Positions 17,501-22,186 of a stretch of 37,260 nt of DNA are shown here, piece after piece. Positions within the stretch are counted from its first letter, which is position 1, and each line of letters starts with the position of its first letter. The stretch comes from XYB1-FULL-44-23 sp964441445. Its GTDB lineage: Bacteria > Patescibacteriota > Microgenomatia > CAZETR01 > Amesbacteraceae. The translations under genes were made by a program, and so were the position numbers. The stretch is taken from NCBI GenBank assembly GCA_964441445.1, contig CAYTYO010000006.1, positions 1 to 37,260 on the forward strand, read 5' to 3'. The notes below the pieces were generated by a model. The model made no database searches and was not told the DNA's origin. It saw only the letters and a program-made list of their open reading frames with translations.

Positions 17501-17825
17501 CTGTGACACCTGAAGATTCGTCAAAATGGCCGAGCCAGACGGTGTTAGCATCAGGGACGTAGTTTTGAACTTTCAGTCTGGCTTTGTTGCCTATAACTTC
17601 AATGGCGTTGGAATCAGAAAGGACATAGTCACCGGAGGTGTCAAAGGTCCAGCGATAGTAGCCACTACCGGAGGAGTCGGCAAGGACGGAATTAGTGAGG
17701 CCAGAAAGAGCGAAATAAGTGCCGGAAATAAAGCCGATCCAAAAACCAATAAAGACAATGAGATTGAAGTGCCATTTGGCTATGGTAATTTGTTTGTGCA
17801 GTAGCGATGTGTGGTTATCGGGCAT
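11595..17825 (-). CDS. Giant LamG/propeller-repeat/FN3 surface protein
   Basis: About 2,076 residues from the ATG at 17825; an in-frame TTG at 17885 would add 20. A basic N-terminus leads to a hydrophobic signal/anchor (about 21-43) and a possible cleavage site after SVLA. The first half of a LamG (concanavalin-like) domain spans about 95-229. Fourteen repeats of about 57 residues with the core LYAGLGxxxGDAEVW and W(T)xIGGD span about 230-1023. The second half of LamG (TDWHHLATTYNGS, DEVRISDTVR) spans about 1024-1105. A beta-rich linker domain follows, then eight or so FN3/Ig-like domains (about 1230-2050). Repeats 3-6 carry Cys pairs. There is no LPxTG motif and no C-terminal anchor. It is first in the operon with the membrane adaptor and ABC pair, and a role in surface adhesion is inferred. 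Confidence 0.88.
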   Translation of the reverse strand: MPDNHTSLLHKQITIAKWHFNLIVFIGFWIGFISGTYFALSGLTNSVLADSSGSGYYRWTFDTSGDYVLSDSNAIEVIGNKARLKVQNYVPDANTVWLGHFDESSGVTVTDSSGNSNTADLVLPAPTPTTIWAEGRLDGAGNGQGGLLLDGQSVYASVSASIPLITQANTLESWVKFNSAFTPNSSFSKQTVIDKGDYQLYYDNQTAKLVYELAPSDTQNWTRIASGELNGSWDLNGINAVSSATQAGTLVYAGTGNAAGDARVYFFNTVTSQWTSIAGNGQYGSWQDATYDEVVSLVAHGDNIIAGMGNAAGDADIWYWNSTSWTWTKIAGDSGSTILEGYSWDTGYERVEKMLTIGNVLIAALGYSSGDAELWKCDLGASGTGCTYQSGWTKIAGDSGSAVLAGYSWNSGYDRVWSLANVGSVIYAGLGDTAGEAEVWSCDINTTCTTTTGWTKVGGDAVGSSWNTGYEAVTSLATYNGTILLAGLGLSSGATTHDAEIWSCDTATTTNCTAASAWTVLVDGNSSGTGGQAWTNAQEAVVSMLVRDAGTDKFLYVGLGISNTDADFWVCNIGTSACLGGGSDWTKLGGDAANSSWTGNYTYAKAQALVGSTVYVGVVGVSLPGLMYSYNGSWNHIGGNYHYGSWDWTLVDTVSAATVHNNKLYVGTGYATAGDATVWEYDTATSSGANWQLVGGQNTRSPATSDGWPFNIYEQVLSLASFKGNLYAGLGNTADDGDVFRFDGSNWVIVGGTQATTSVNSSWTDTDNIEQVISSTADNNYLYVGLGNSDDDGDVWKFDGSTWSQIGGVTTANVTVNGGWANADNANSVLSLLRDGKYLYAGLGTGTDEGEVWRLDLTAETPDWEQIGGMGATGYPTTWQNIDDIDGVYSMAMYNGELYAGLGASSGDAEIWKFDGVTWTRIAGNGAAASYQGWGGSDFETVQKMEVYNGLLYAALGNQVGDAKVYVFDGTSWTALAGDGNNNSWLANENFEAVYGLIKYRGKLYATTGLSGIADAKVWSYGNNLYLESDGPAFSTTDWHHLATTYNGSVARMFIDGTQQQTAATASMTLKNSGRPLHIGSSLGGGGNDIGRGFLNATLDEVRISDTVRSSFNTTPYSTSVQWIRPATAKMTSQVANWTNFYGLESATSSAVIRYQLSSDGGANWQYHDSVWTNTTDTLISHANSEAQIRDNLGTFPATAGGMLWRALFYSANGQEQSTINGLHLEATVDNTPPTDPSDIHVRVTNASGDLMAGGTDNWYNTATVYVDWELSTDTSGSGVAGYYAYFGTDNTAEPTQEVSPSLTANRTFTGLTSGTYYLKLVAKDNAQNTSSVVPSPLIEYQLDVQQPNSPTALTVSPAGYSSDNTYTFSWPAANVTGGATDSGASGIQGYKYCLGPTCLEPGGPWSTVITTNTVSLTDAAYISDEANVFYLVAVDNAGNESATPSQINYYYAGTGPSAPQYLQTVGGQEKSENSFAFSWQPPASYSGSASELTYCYTVGVEPNANNCTFTSPGDTSLSAGPFATQYGTNKLYVVAKNPESAGGAINYGAFATVLFIAETSAPGIPLNLDVADISVKNSSTWRLTISWNPPTDIGSGIANYKIERSINGTTYTSLATTTGTAYVDVGLSQITYYYKVKACDSVNNCGVISGAKSGLPTGKYTEASTLTSGPTVSSITTKKAIITWSTDRNSDSKIQYGTSAGSYGSTEPSNSTQVTAHSISLTNLNPGTTYYYKAKWTDEDGNTGISSEKSFATQAAPSVKDVGPHTIGLTSAVLHYTTTSSSKVRIYYGETTAFGGVKEATTSTSEQDQITEIADLKDGTKYYYKINTFDSEGAEYEGTTLNFSTLPRPKITKVRIQQVVGTAQPTVLVTWETNTDTSSIVTHYPEGKPGLAKDEVNVNLVSGAHRMIVRGLVPQTPYVLMVKGRDKAGNEATSELQKFTTATDTRPPQISDLRVEGSIQNVSGSNSSEGTAQLVVSWNTDEASTSQIEFGEGTGSTYAQKTQEDGNLTYNHLVVISGLTPSKVYHLRALAKDTASNVAQSIDTVTITPKATENALNLVISNLQQAFGFLGQISQ

Positions 17826-17856
17826 GGCAGGAGGGCGAAAATCGCCTGTATTATTA

Positions 17857-17885
17857 TTTGTACTGCATTTAAAGTGCCTACGCAA
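17857..17885 (-). promoter_or_regulatory. Possible promoter of the giant surface protein operon
   Basis: On the minus strand: TTGCGT (17880-17885), a 17-nt spacer and TACAAA (17857-17862). Initiation would leave a ~25-nt leader before the ATG at 17825, with a small GGCGA/TCGCC hairpin in it. If correct, the in-frame TTG at 17885 is part of the -35 and not a start. Confidence 0.35.
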
Positions 17886-17936
17886 TGGCCATATTTGCAG
17901 ATGCGTAACATGAGGTTAACGAAGGTGATTAGTTTG

Positions 17937-18008
17937 AGCCTGGAGTGAGAATCGGACTCACGACTTCATTCTTACCAAGAATGCGTTCTGCCACTGAACT
18001 ACCCAGGC
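17937..18008 (-). tRNA. tRNA-Thr (anticodon GGT)
   Basis: A 72-nt cloverleaf. Acceptor GCCTGGG pairs with TCCAGGC. The anticodon stem CATTC/GAATG encloses loop TTGGTAA, giving anticodon GGT. T-stem GTGAG/CTCAC is intact. The T-loop reads TCCGATT, with C in place of the near-universal U55, although the rest of the molecule is intact. The 3' CCA is not encoded. A promoter lies directly upstream. Confidence 0.9.
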
Positions 18009-18018
18009 GACGAGGGTT

Positions 18019-18047
18019 ATTATATCCGACTAACAGGAATTGTTAAA
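18019..18047 (-). promoter_or_regulatory. tRNA-Thr(GGT) promoter
   Basis: On the minus strand: TTTAAC (18042-18047), a 17-nt spacer and TATAAT (18019-18024), 10 nt before the mature tRNA 5' end. The -35 and all spacings are the same as at the tRNA-Thr(TGT) gene. Confidence 0.65.
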
Positions 18048-18101
18048 AGAGGAAAAAGACGAAATGAACAGAACAAATATTATCAAGGTAATTGAAGCGG
18101 A

Positions 18102-18455
18102 TTAGTGTATTGATTTGCGGGATTCGTACAGGCGTTTGGTCAGATCATCGCAGACGTTGGTCCAACGATCATTAGTTCTTTTATCGATATAGCCAAGTCG
18201 CTGACATAAGTCGATGAGGCTGACTATTTTTGCTACTGAGACAATACATTTCTCTACCGCTTCAGTTGATTCGGATTTGGAAGTACGCACAAAGCCTTCG
18301 GTGAAGTCCTGGATGAGAGTAATAGCCAGGTTTCTAATTTCCTTAATGAGACCACTGCTTTCGTAGTCGGGAAGTTTCCCCGTAAATTGAAAGAGATCTT
18401 TAGTAAAGATGCTGAGCTGTTCGTAAATGACGTGGGATTGGAATTTAAAAGGCAT
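18102..18455 (-). CDS. Four-helix-bundle protein (23S-intervening-sequence/Avd-like family)
   Basis: A 117-residue all-helical protein. The pattern YEQLSIFTKDLF, then EIRNLAITLIQDFTEGF, then EKCIVSVAKIVSLIDLCQRLGYID fits the four-helix-bundle family (TIGR02436). That family includes proteins from 23S rRNA intervening sequences and the Avd accessory protein of diversity-generating retroelements. No reverse transcriptase or 23S gene is in the window, so no specific role is claimed. TACAAT (minus strand, 18462-18467) lies 6 nt before the ATG. It sits between tRNA-Tyr and tRNA-Thr(GGT). Confidence 0.75.
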   Translation of the reverse strand: MPFKFQSHVIYEQLSIFTKDLFQFTGKLPDYESSGLIKEIRNLAITLIQDFTEGFVRTSKSESTEAVEKCIVSVAKIVSLIDLCQRLGYIDKRTNDRWTNVCDDLTKRLYESRKSIH

Positions 18456-18461
18456 AGGTTA

Positions 18462-18467
18462 ATTGTA
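18462..18467 (-). promoter_or_regulatory. -10 element of the four-helix-bundle gene
   Basis: TACAAT on the minus strand, 6 nt before the ATG at 18455. The -35 region falls in the tRNA-Tyr 3' end and has no good match. Confidence 0.45.
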
Positions 18468-18480
18468 TATCTTTTTTTTG

Positions 18481-18562
18481 TGCCGGGACCAGGGTTCGAA
18501 CCTGGGTAGGCTAAGCCATCGGTTTTACAGACCGACCTCGTTGACCACTTGAGTATCCCGGC
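18481..18562 (-). tRNA. tRNA-Tyr (anticodon GTA)
   Basis: An 82-nt class II tRNA. Acceptor GCCGGGA pairs with TCCCGGC. The anticodon stem TCGGT/ACCGA encloses loop CTGTAAA with anticodon GTA. It has the long variable arm expected for bacterial tRNA-Tyr, a normal TTCGAAC T-loop and discriminator A73. The 3' CCA is not encoded. Confidence 0.95.
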
Positions 18563-18590
18563 AGCACGATGTTGATTTTAGCAGAAAGTG

Positions 18591-18663
18591 AGCCACCCCT
18601 CGGATTTGAACCGAGGACCTGCTGTTTACAAAACAGCTGCTCTAACCACTGAGCTAGGGTGGC
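18591..18663 (-). tRNA. tRNA-Thr (anticodon TGT)
   Basis: A 73-nt cloverleaf. Acceptor GCCACCC pairs with GGGTGGC. The anticodon stem GCTGT/ACAGC encloses loop TTTGTAA, anticodon TGT, and the T-loop TTCAAAT is normal. The 3' CCA is not encoded. It lies 28 nt upstream of tRNA-Tyr on the same strand and is probably co-transcribed with it. Confidence 0.95.
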
Positions 18664-18673
18664 ACATGGTTTG

Positions 18674-18702
18674 ATTTTACCTGCTAGAGAGAAGAAGTTA
18701 AA
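18674..18702 (-). promoter_or_regulatory. Promoter of the tRNA-Thr(TGT)-tRNA-Tyr unit
   Basis: On the minus strand: TTTAAC (18697-18702), a 17-nt spacer and TAAAAT (18674-18679), 10 nt before the tRNA 5' end. Confidence 0.6.
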
Positions 18703-18711
18703 GCGGGTTAG

Positions 18712-18726
18712 TTGTTACTGTAACAA
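18712..18726. repeat. 15-nt palindrome, possible operator
   Basis: TTGTTAC-T-GTAACAA is a perfect 7+1+7 inverted repeat. It overlaps a second inverted repeat, TTACTGT/ACAGTAA (18715-18721 with 18728-18734). It lies just upstream of the tRNA-Thr(TGT) promoter and beside an AT-rich tract. The shape suits a dimeric repressor site, but no candidate regulator gene is adjacent. Confidence 0.4.
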
Positions 18727-18734
18727 TACAGTAA

Positions 18735-18820
18735 GAGATGTTAATTTATATATTGATATATTCATAAATATATATTAAACAGTTGTAATCAGAGGTGGAA
18801 AAGAAAAGGGAAGTTGTAAG
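18735..18820. other. AT-rich intergenic tract
   Basis: A gene-free stretch between the tRNA promoter region and the 3' end of the structured RNA. Positions 18740-18780 are almost pure A/T with an imperfect inverted repeat (TTAATTTATATAT against ATATATATTAA). No DnaA-box-like TTATCCACA was found, so an origin is not claimed. Confidence 0.4.
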
Positions 18821-19014
18821 CAAAAAAGTCCCACCGATCAGGTTTATAAAGGTTTTTCCCCGAATGAGGTTCAAGTGGGCGAGCTCTTCTGACAAGCAAA
18901 TCGAGTCAGAAATGTCTAAAATGGTACTTGGACCAAATTAGAGTTGTGCCCTTTAGCCCTTTGAGGGAAAAATAGTCAAGGAAAAAATCCTTTCAAATTC
19001 CTTCTCGGTAGGAC
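18821..19014 (-). ncRNA. Unassigned structured RNA (~194 nt, rod-like, 6S-like layout)
   Basis: The minus strand has TATAAT (19021-19026) 6 nt before G19014. The 5' end (19014-19005) pairs over 10 bp with the 3' end (18837-18828), and six U follow (18827-18822), so the closing stem doubles as a terminator. Inside are a hairpin 18978-18982/18988-18992, a 9-bp helix 18964-18972/18853-18861, a further GGGC/GCCC helix and an apical 7-bp hairpin 18887-18893/18905-18911. In both long helices the one imperfect pair is G-U on the minus strand but A-C on the plus strand, which supports minus-strand transcription. It lacks conserved RNase P, tmRNA and SRP motifs. Closing stem, large bubble and terminal stem recall 6S RNA, but this is not proven. 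Confidence 0.6.
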
Positions 19015-19020
19015 ACTCTT

Positions 19021-19026
19021 ATTATA
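19021..19026 (-). promoter_or_regulatory. -10 element of the structured RNA
   Basis: A perfect TATAAT on the minus strand, directly abutting the M50 protease stop codon (19027-19029) and 6 nt before the predicted RNA 5' end at 19014. Confidence 0.6.
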
Positions 19027-19641
19027 TCAAGCCGTCAATAGGCGAAGAAGGAATCCAGCTACGGGAGAAATGATGATTGAGGCGATGGAAGCGCCATTGA
19101 AAATGGGCAGAATCAATAAGAGAAGCATCAGTGGGCTTTCCCGAGTTTGATATCGAAGGGCGGATTCATTTGACATAAATATACCGACAAATTTTGAGCC
19201 GTCGAGCGGAGGAATGGGAATGAGATTGAAAAGAGCCAAAGTGATGTTAAGTCGAATGAGAAGAAAGACGGTTAAAGCCACGGGATCAGGTAAGGAGATG
19301 AACCGCATGATCAGGGAGAGTAAAAAAGCCAGCAGAAGGTTACTCACGGGCCCTGAAAGAGCGATGAGAGCTGTATCACGACGGACGTCCTTAAGATTAA
19401 AAGGATCGTAAGGAGCCGGTTTACCCCAACCGAAGATACCAGTGAATAAAATAACCATGGTACCAACAGGGTCCAGGTGTGCTATGGGGTTTAAGGTCGT
19501 GCGGCCAAGACTGCGGGGAGTGGGATCACCTAAATAGTCAGCGGTGTAGGCGTGGGCGGCCTCGTGAATGCCGATGGCGATGATTATTCCGCCAAAAATG
19601 ATGATGAAGGTAGAAGGATCGGTGAACAGTAAGTCGAGCAT
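19027..19641 (-). CDS. Site-2-protease-type M50 metalloprotease
   Basis: A 204-residue integral membrane zinc protease. HEAAH (H26, E27, H30) lies in the first TM helix and NLIPIPPLDGSK in a later helix supplies the third zinc ligand, Asp. Additional TM segments lie at about 72-88, 102-122, 130-150 and 175-200. There is no PDZ domain, as in the short RseP/SpoIVFB-related forms common in reduced genomes. The ATG at 19641 places the first TM correctly; the same frame stays open to 19806, but that part reads as non-membrane sequence and overlaps rpmB. Divergent from rpmB, with 56 nt between starts. Confidence 0.88.
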   Translation of the reverse strand: MLDLLFTDPSTFIIIFGGIIIAIGIHEAAHAYTADYLGDPTPRSLGRTTLNPIAHLDPVGTMVILFTGIFGWGKPAPYDPFNLKDVRRDTALIALSGPVSNLLLAFLLSLIMRFISLPDPVALTVFLLIRLNITLALFNLIPIPPLDGSKFVGIFMSNESALRYQTRESPLMLLLLILPIFNGASIASIIISPVAGFLLRLLTA

Positions 19642-19682
19642 ATAAGTATCAGTGCAGTATACCAAGTACCGGCAAGGTATGG

Positions 19683-19688
19683 TAAAAT
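19683..19688 (+). promoter_or_regulatory. -10 element of rpmB
   Basis: TAAAAT 9 nt before the rpmB ATG at 19698. No convincing -35. Confidence 0.4.
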
Positions 19689-19697
19689 TTCGCGGAT

Positions 19698-19910
19698 ATG
19701 GCATACATTTGTGATCATTGCGCCCGGGGAGTTCAATACGGGACCTCACACACACACGGTAGGGGTGTGGCTGGGGGAAGATGGAAAAAACGAGCTCCAC
19801 ATACACGAAAAGTTTTTAAACCCAACCTGCATAAATGGCAGGGATTGAAATTATGTACTAAGTGTTTACGGGCGGCTAAATCAACATATACAGCTCCGGT
19901 TGCGGTTTAA
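19698..19910 (+). CDS. rpmB: Large ribosomal subunit protein bL28
   Basis: A 70-residue protein of the 50S subunit. It has an N-terminal CDHC (Cys5, Cys8) and a later CTKC, giving a zinc-binding form. The segments GTSHTHGR, KRAPHTRKVFKPNLHK and LCTKCLRAAK match the bL28 order S-H...R...F.PNL...CxxC.R. The stop region overlaps the convergent fmt gene by 4 nt. Confidence 0.9.
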   Translation: MAYICDHCARGVQYGTSHTHGRGVAGGRWKKRAPHTRKVFKPNLHKWQGLKLCTKCLRAAKSTYTAPVAV

Positions 19911-20707
19911 GATTGACCTTCGGTGCGGGTGACAAATTGGGGAGAGATACTGATGAGCTTATGACGTTTACCATCCGGATCTTTCGTCCAAACGCCCGGC
20001 CAGGGGTAATAAGCTTTGAATTTGGCAATGAGTAGGTCTGACTTTTGGGAAATAAGGGTTTGAAAATCGGTGTAGGGGATATAACCGTCGTCTTTCGTTA
20101 ACAAACGAGTAAAAGTTGCCTGGGTATCATCTTGGGGAACGGGTGAATATTTTTCCGGATGGAGGAAAAAATCTACAAACAATTGGGCTCCCTGAAAGAA
20201 TAATCGTTCACCTAAAGAGACTGCGGTATCCTCTGGAAGAACGGTGTCTGTTGCTTGGGAAATTAGCGGACCGTGATCAACTTTTTCGTCCATGCGGATG
20301 AGACTTACACCGGTTTTCGAAACTTGATCTAGAAGTTGGAATTGCAGGGGAGAAGGTCCTCTATATTTAGGCAGTAAAGAAGGGTGAATATTATATATTT
20401 GATTATTAAATTTGTTCAATAATTCAGGCTTTAAAATCCGACCATAGGCGGCGACTAAACCCCAGGGAACGGACGCATTGTTTGGCCAGCTTGTAAGGGA
20501 TTGGTCAAGGACGGATTGATTCTCGATAACACGGATGCTTTGGGATAGGGCATAGGCTTTGACAGGATTAGGAGTGAGAGTGAGGTGTCTACCTGCCGGT
20601 TTGTCAGGTGAAGTAACTACCGCAGTGACAGGAAGTTGATTTTCGATCAACGTTTTTATAACAGGGAGAGAAAAGGAGGAATTACCAAAAAAGTACAGGG
20701 ATTGCAT
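19907..20707 (-). CDS. fmt: Methionyl-tRNA formyltransferase, short C-terminal domain
   Basis: Formylates initiator Met-tRNA. Numbering from the ATG at 20707 gives 266 residues, against about 310 usual. The N-terminal formyltransferase domain is complete: LYFFGNSSFSLPVIKTL, NIHPSLLPKYRGPSP (catalytic Asn and His), DEKVDHGPLI (catalytic Asp) and KLTKEDG-like LLTKDDGYI. The C-terminal OB-type tRNA-binding domain stops shortly after YYPWPGVWT, about 45 residues early. A TTG at 20722 is an alternative start but overlaps a TATAAT (20722-20727, minus strand). def lies 1.5 kb away, so the usual def-fmt pair is split by the orphan island. Confidence 0.88.
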   Translation of the reverse strand: MQSLYFFGNSSFSLPVIKTLIENQLPVTAVVTSPDKPAGRHLTLTPNPVKAYALSQSIRVIENQSVLDQSLTSWPNNASVPWGLVAAYGRILKPELLNKFNNQIYNIHPSLLPKYRGPSPLQFQLLDQVSKTGVSLIRMDEKVDHGPLISQATDTVLPEDTAVSLGERLFFQGAQLFVDFFLHPEKYSPVPQDDTQATFTRLLTKDDGYIPYTDFQTLISQKSDLLIAKFKAYYPWPGVWTKDPDGKRHKLISISPQFVTRTEGQS

Positions 20708-20738
20708 ATGATATATGGTCAATTATATGCCCATAGGT

Positions 20739-20767
20739 TTGAAATAGTAGACTTTTTATCCTATAAT
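20739..20767 (+). promoter_or_regulatory. Promoter of the 75-aa orphan gene
   Basis: TTGAAA (20739-20744), a 17-nt spacer and TATAAT (20762-20767), 10 nt before the ATG at 20778. Confidence 0.65.
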
Positions 20768-20777
20768 ACTACCAGTT

Positions 20778-21005
20778 ATGACAAATAAGGTAGATAGCAA
20801 GGGTGTGGCAGGTTCGGGTGAGTTTGTAGCAGCATTGGCTGTGCGTCTGGGAGAGTACCAGCGCCCCGCAGAGTTACAAGCTGACATAGCTAGGGTGGCC
20901 AATGAGTTAGCGAATGCGGCTTCGCCTGATCAGCAGTTACCCCTCATTTCACAATTGAAATATTTGGGGGAGCAACTAGAACATTCGAGGAGAGTCGCAC
21001 AGTAG
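20778..21005 (+). CDS. Hypothetical helical protein
   Basis: A 75-residue protein, soluble and mainly helical (GEFVAALAVRLGEY, LQADIARVANELANAA, LPLISQLKYLGEQLEHSRR). No family recognised. A strong promoter precedes it. The next gene starts 10 nt after its stop. Confidence 0.55.
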   Translation: MTNKVDSKGVAGSGEFVAALAVRLGEYQRPAELQADIARVANELANAASPDQQLPLISQLKYLGEQLEHSRRVAQ

Positions 21006-21014
21006 AATGCTGAA

Positions 21015-21473
21015 ATGGAAAAGAGAGTTGAAGGAGCAATGGGTTTGCTGGCGGACGCCCTTCTAGAAGCCGGCTTTAGCCAGGACGAAGTTGATGCTGG
21101 TATTAGAGGAATGGCAGTTGCTTTAATTGGATCGGGTAATGAAGTTATTACTAAAGGATCAGACGTAAAAGAGGTTGTCCTACCGACAGAGGATTTACCA
21201 GTGATGGGTAAGTATCCGACGGGTAATTATAAGGAGGGTGAAATGCCACACGATCTTGGTGCGATGTTGGAAGAAGAATTTGACTTGTCTACTCCGCAAG
21301 GACGAGCGTTACTTGCAAAGTTGTTTGACACTGGAGCTAAGGGGCGCCAACCAAGGGATATGTTGTTTGCTTTTCTGGAGACGCATAGTTCTGGATTGTT
21401 ACAATTGGGGGGTGGTTGGGAACATAGAAATATCAAAGTGGAAGAAACTGGCACCTACGTCCGAAGACGGTGA
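21015..21473 (+). CDS. Hypothetical protein, possibly frameshifted into the next gene
   Basis: A 152-residue soluble protein of unknown function. Residues 1-40 form helices (VEGAMGLLADALLEAGFSQDEVDAGI). TAGAAT at 21003-21008 overlaps the previous stop and lies 6 nt before the ATG. The frame crosses a run of six G (21407-21412); the last ~20 residues after it (WEHRNIKVEETGTYVRRR) look less natural than the alternative frame. Removing one G would fuse it to the reading frame that ends at 21762, giving about 248 residues. It may therefore be two genes, one shifted gene, or one containing a sequencing error. Confidence 0.5.
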   Translation: MEKRVEGAMGLLADALLEAGFSQDEVDAGIRGMAVALIGSGNEVITKGSDVKEVVLPTEDLPVMGKYPTGNYKEGEMPHDLGAMLEEEFDLSTPQGRALLAKLFDTGAKGRQPRDMLFAFLETHSSGLLQLGGGWEHRNIKVEETGTYVRRR

Positions 21474-21501
21474 ACCAGCAGATCAAGGTTGGGCATTGAC
21501 G

Positions 21502-21762
21502 ATGAGGCGAGCGATCAAGGCGTTTTTATCCACGGACGGTTCTGCGTCGATTAATGATCAAAGGTTAGGGGCTATACAATTAATTCAACAACCAGAGATT
21601 AGAAAAGCATTATTAGCGGTGCGTGCAGGTGTCGTAGGAAAAAATAAACAGGTTGAATTTCAGACTATTTTAGATACTTTGGACGTGAGGTGTGATGGGT
21701 ATACCTCCGAGTATAGTCGAACAACTCATACTTATAGTGTTTTTCCAGGTAGGCAGATTTAA
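21502..21762 (+). CDS. Hypothetical protein, possible 3' part of the preceding gene
   Basis: 86 residues from the ATG at 21502: FLSTDGSASINDQRLG, then IRKALLAVRAGVVG, ending in VFPGRQI. The same frame reads sensibly upstream to the six-G run (EISKWKKLAPTSEDGEPADQGW), which suggests it is the continuation of the 21015 gene after a frameshift rather than an independent gene. No promoter or Shine-Dalgarno was found at the ATG. It overlaps the convergent 138-aa gene by 4 nt. Confidence 0.4.
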   Translation: MRRAIKAFLSTDGSASINDQRLGAIQLIQQPEIRKALLAVRAGVVGKNKQVEFQTILDTLDVRCDGYTSEYSRTTHTYSVFPGRQI

Positions 21763-22175
21763 GGTTGACAAAAAGTGTCGACTTGGTTGTGGACCAGCTC
21801 GGGTAAACCTTCAAAGTTCGGGCCAAAATTCACAATGCTTTCAACTCCATCATGGATCCAAACTAATACTCCTTCACCATTGGGTATTCCAAGTTGTATA
21901 GCCGCATCACTTGCATAAAGAACGACAGGTTCTTGTGGATTAAAATTGTCCGAGCAGCTATTGTTAATGGTGCGGCAATTTTTTTGTCCAGTACCGTCTA
22001 TAACTTGTGGTGGATCAAAATCTGAAGACGGTAATGTTGAATTGGGAGAACGTGAGGGTTTTTCGTCAGGACCAAAATGGCTATCAATGGTTGTCATCAA
22101 GGCAACAAAAGCTATGGCAATGACAATGCCCACAGCAATAATCGCATTATCCCGAGTTTCAGTTCTTACTGCCAT
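21759..22175 (-). CDS. Hypothetical single-pass exported/anchored protein
   Basis: A 138-residue protein. A TM/signal-anchor lies at about 11-29 (AIIAVGIVIAIAFVALM), then a Ser/Pro-rich spacer and a small extracytoplasmic domain with four Cys (CRTINNSC and FC near the end) that could form disulfides. No family recognised. It starts 11 nt after the def stop and is probably in one transcript with it. Confidence 0.6.
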   Translation of the reverse strand: MAVRTETRDNAIIAVGIVIAIAFVALMTTIDSHFGPDEKPSRSPNSTLPSSDFDPPQVIDGTGQKNCRTINNSCSDNFNPQEPVVLYASDAAIQLGIPNGEGVLVWIHDGVESIVNFGPNFEGLPELVHNQVDTFCQP

Positions 22176-22186
22176 TTTAAATTAAA

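Noticed and set aside
18102..18455. Diversity-generating retroelement suggested by the Avd-like four-helix-bundle protein
   Set aside because: No reverse transcriptase, template repeat or variable repeat was found; the family is also common outside retroelements.
18735..18780. Replication origin at the AT-rich tract
   Set aside because: No DnaA-box cluster and no dnaA, dnaN or parAB gene nearby.
18821..19014. Structured RNA as RNase P RNA, tmRNA or SRP RNA
   Set aside because: The conserved GAGGAAAGUCC, tRNA-like 3' end and GGAAGGAAGC motifs of these classes were looked for on both strands and not found.
19642..19806. 55-residue N-terminal extension of the M50 protease frame
   Set aside because: It overlaps the divergent rpmB gene and its promoter, reads as non-membrane sequence, and the ATG at 19641 places the first TM helix with HEAAH correctly.
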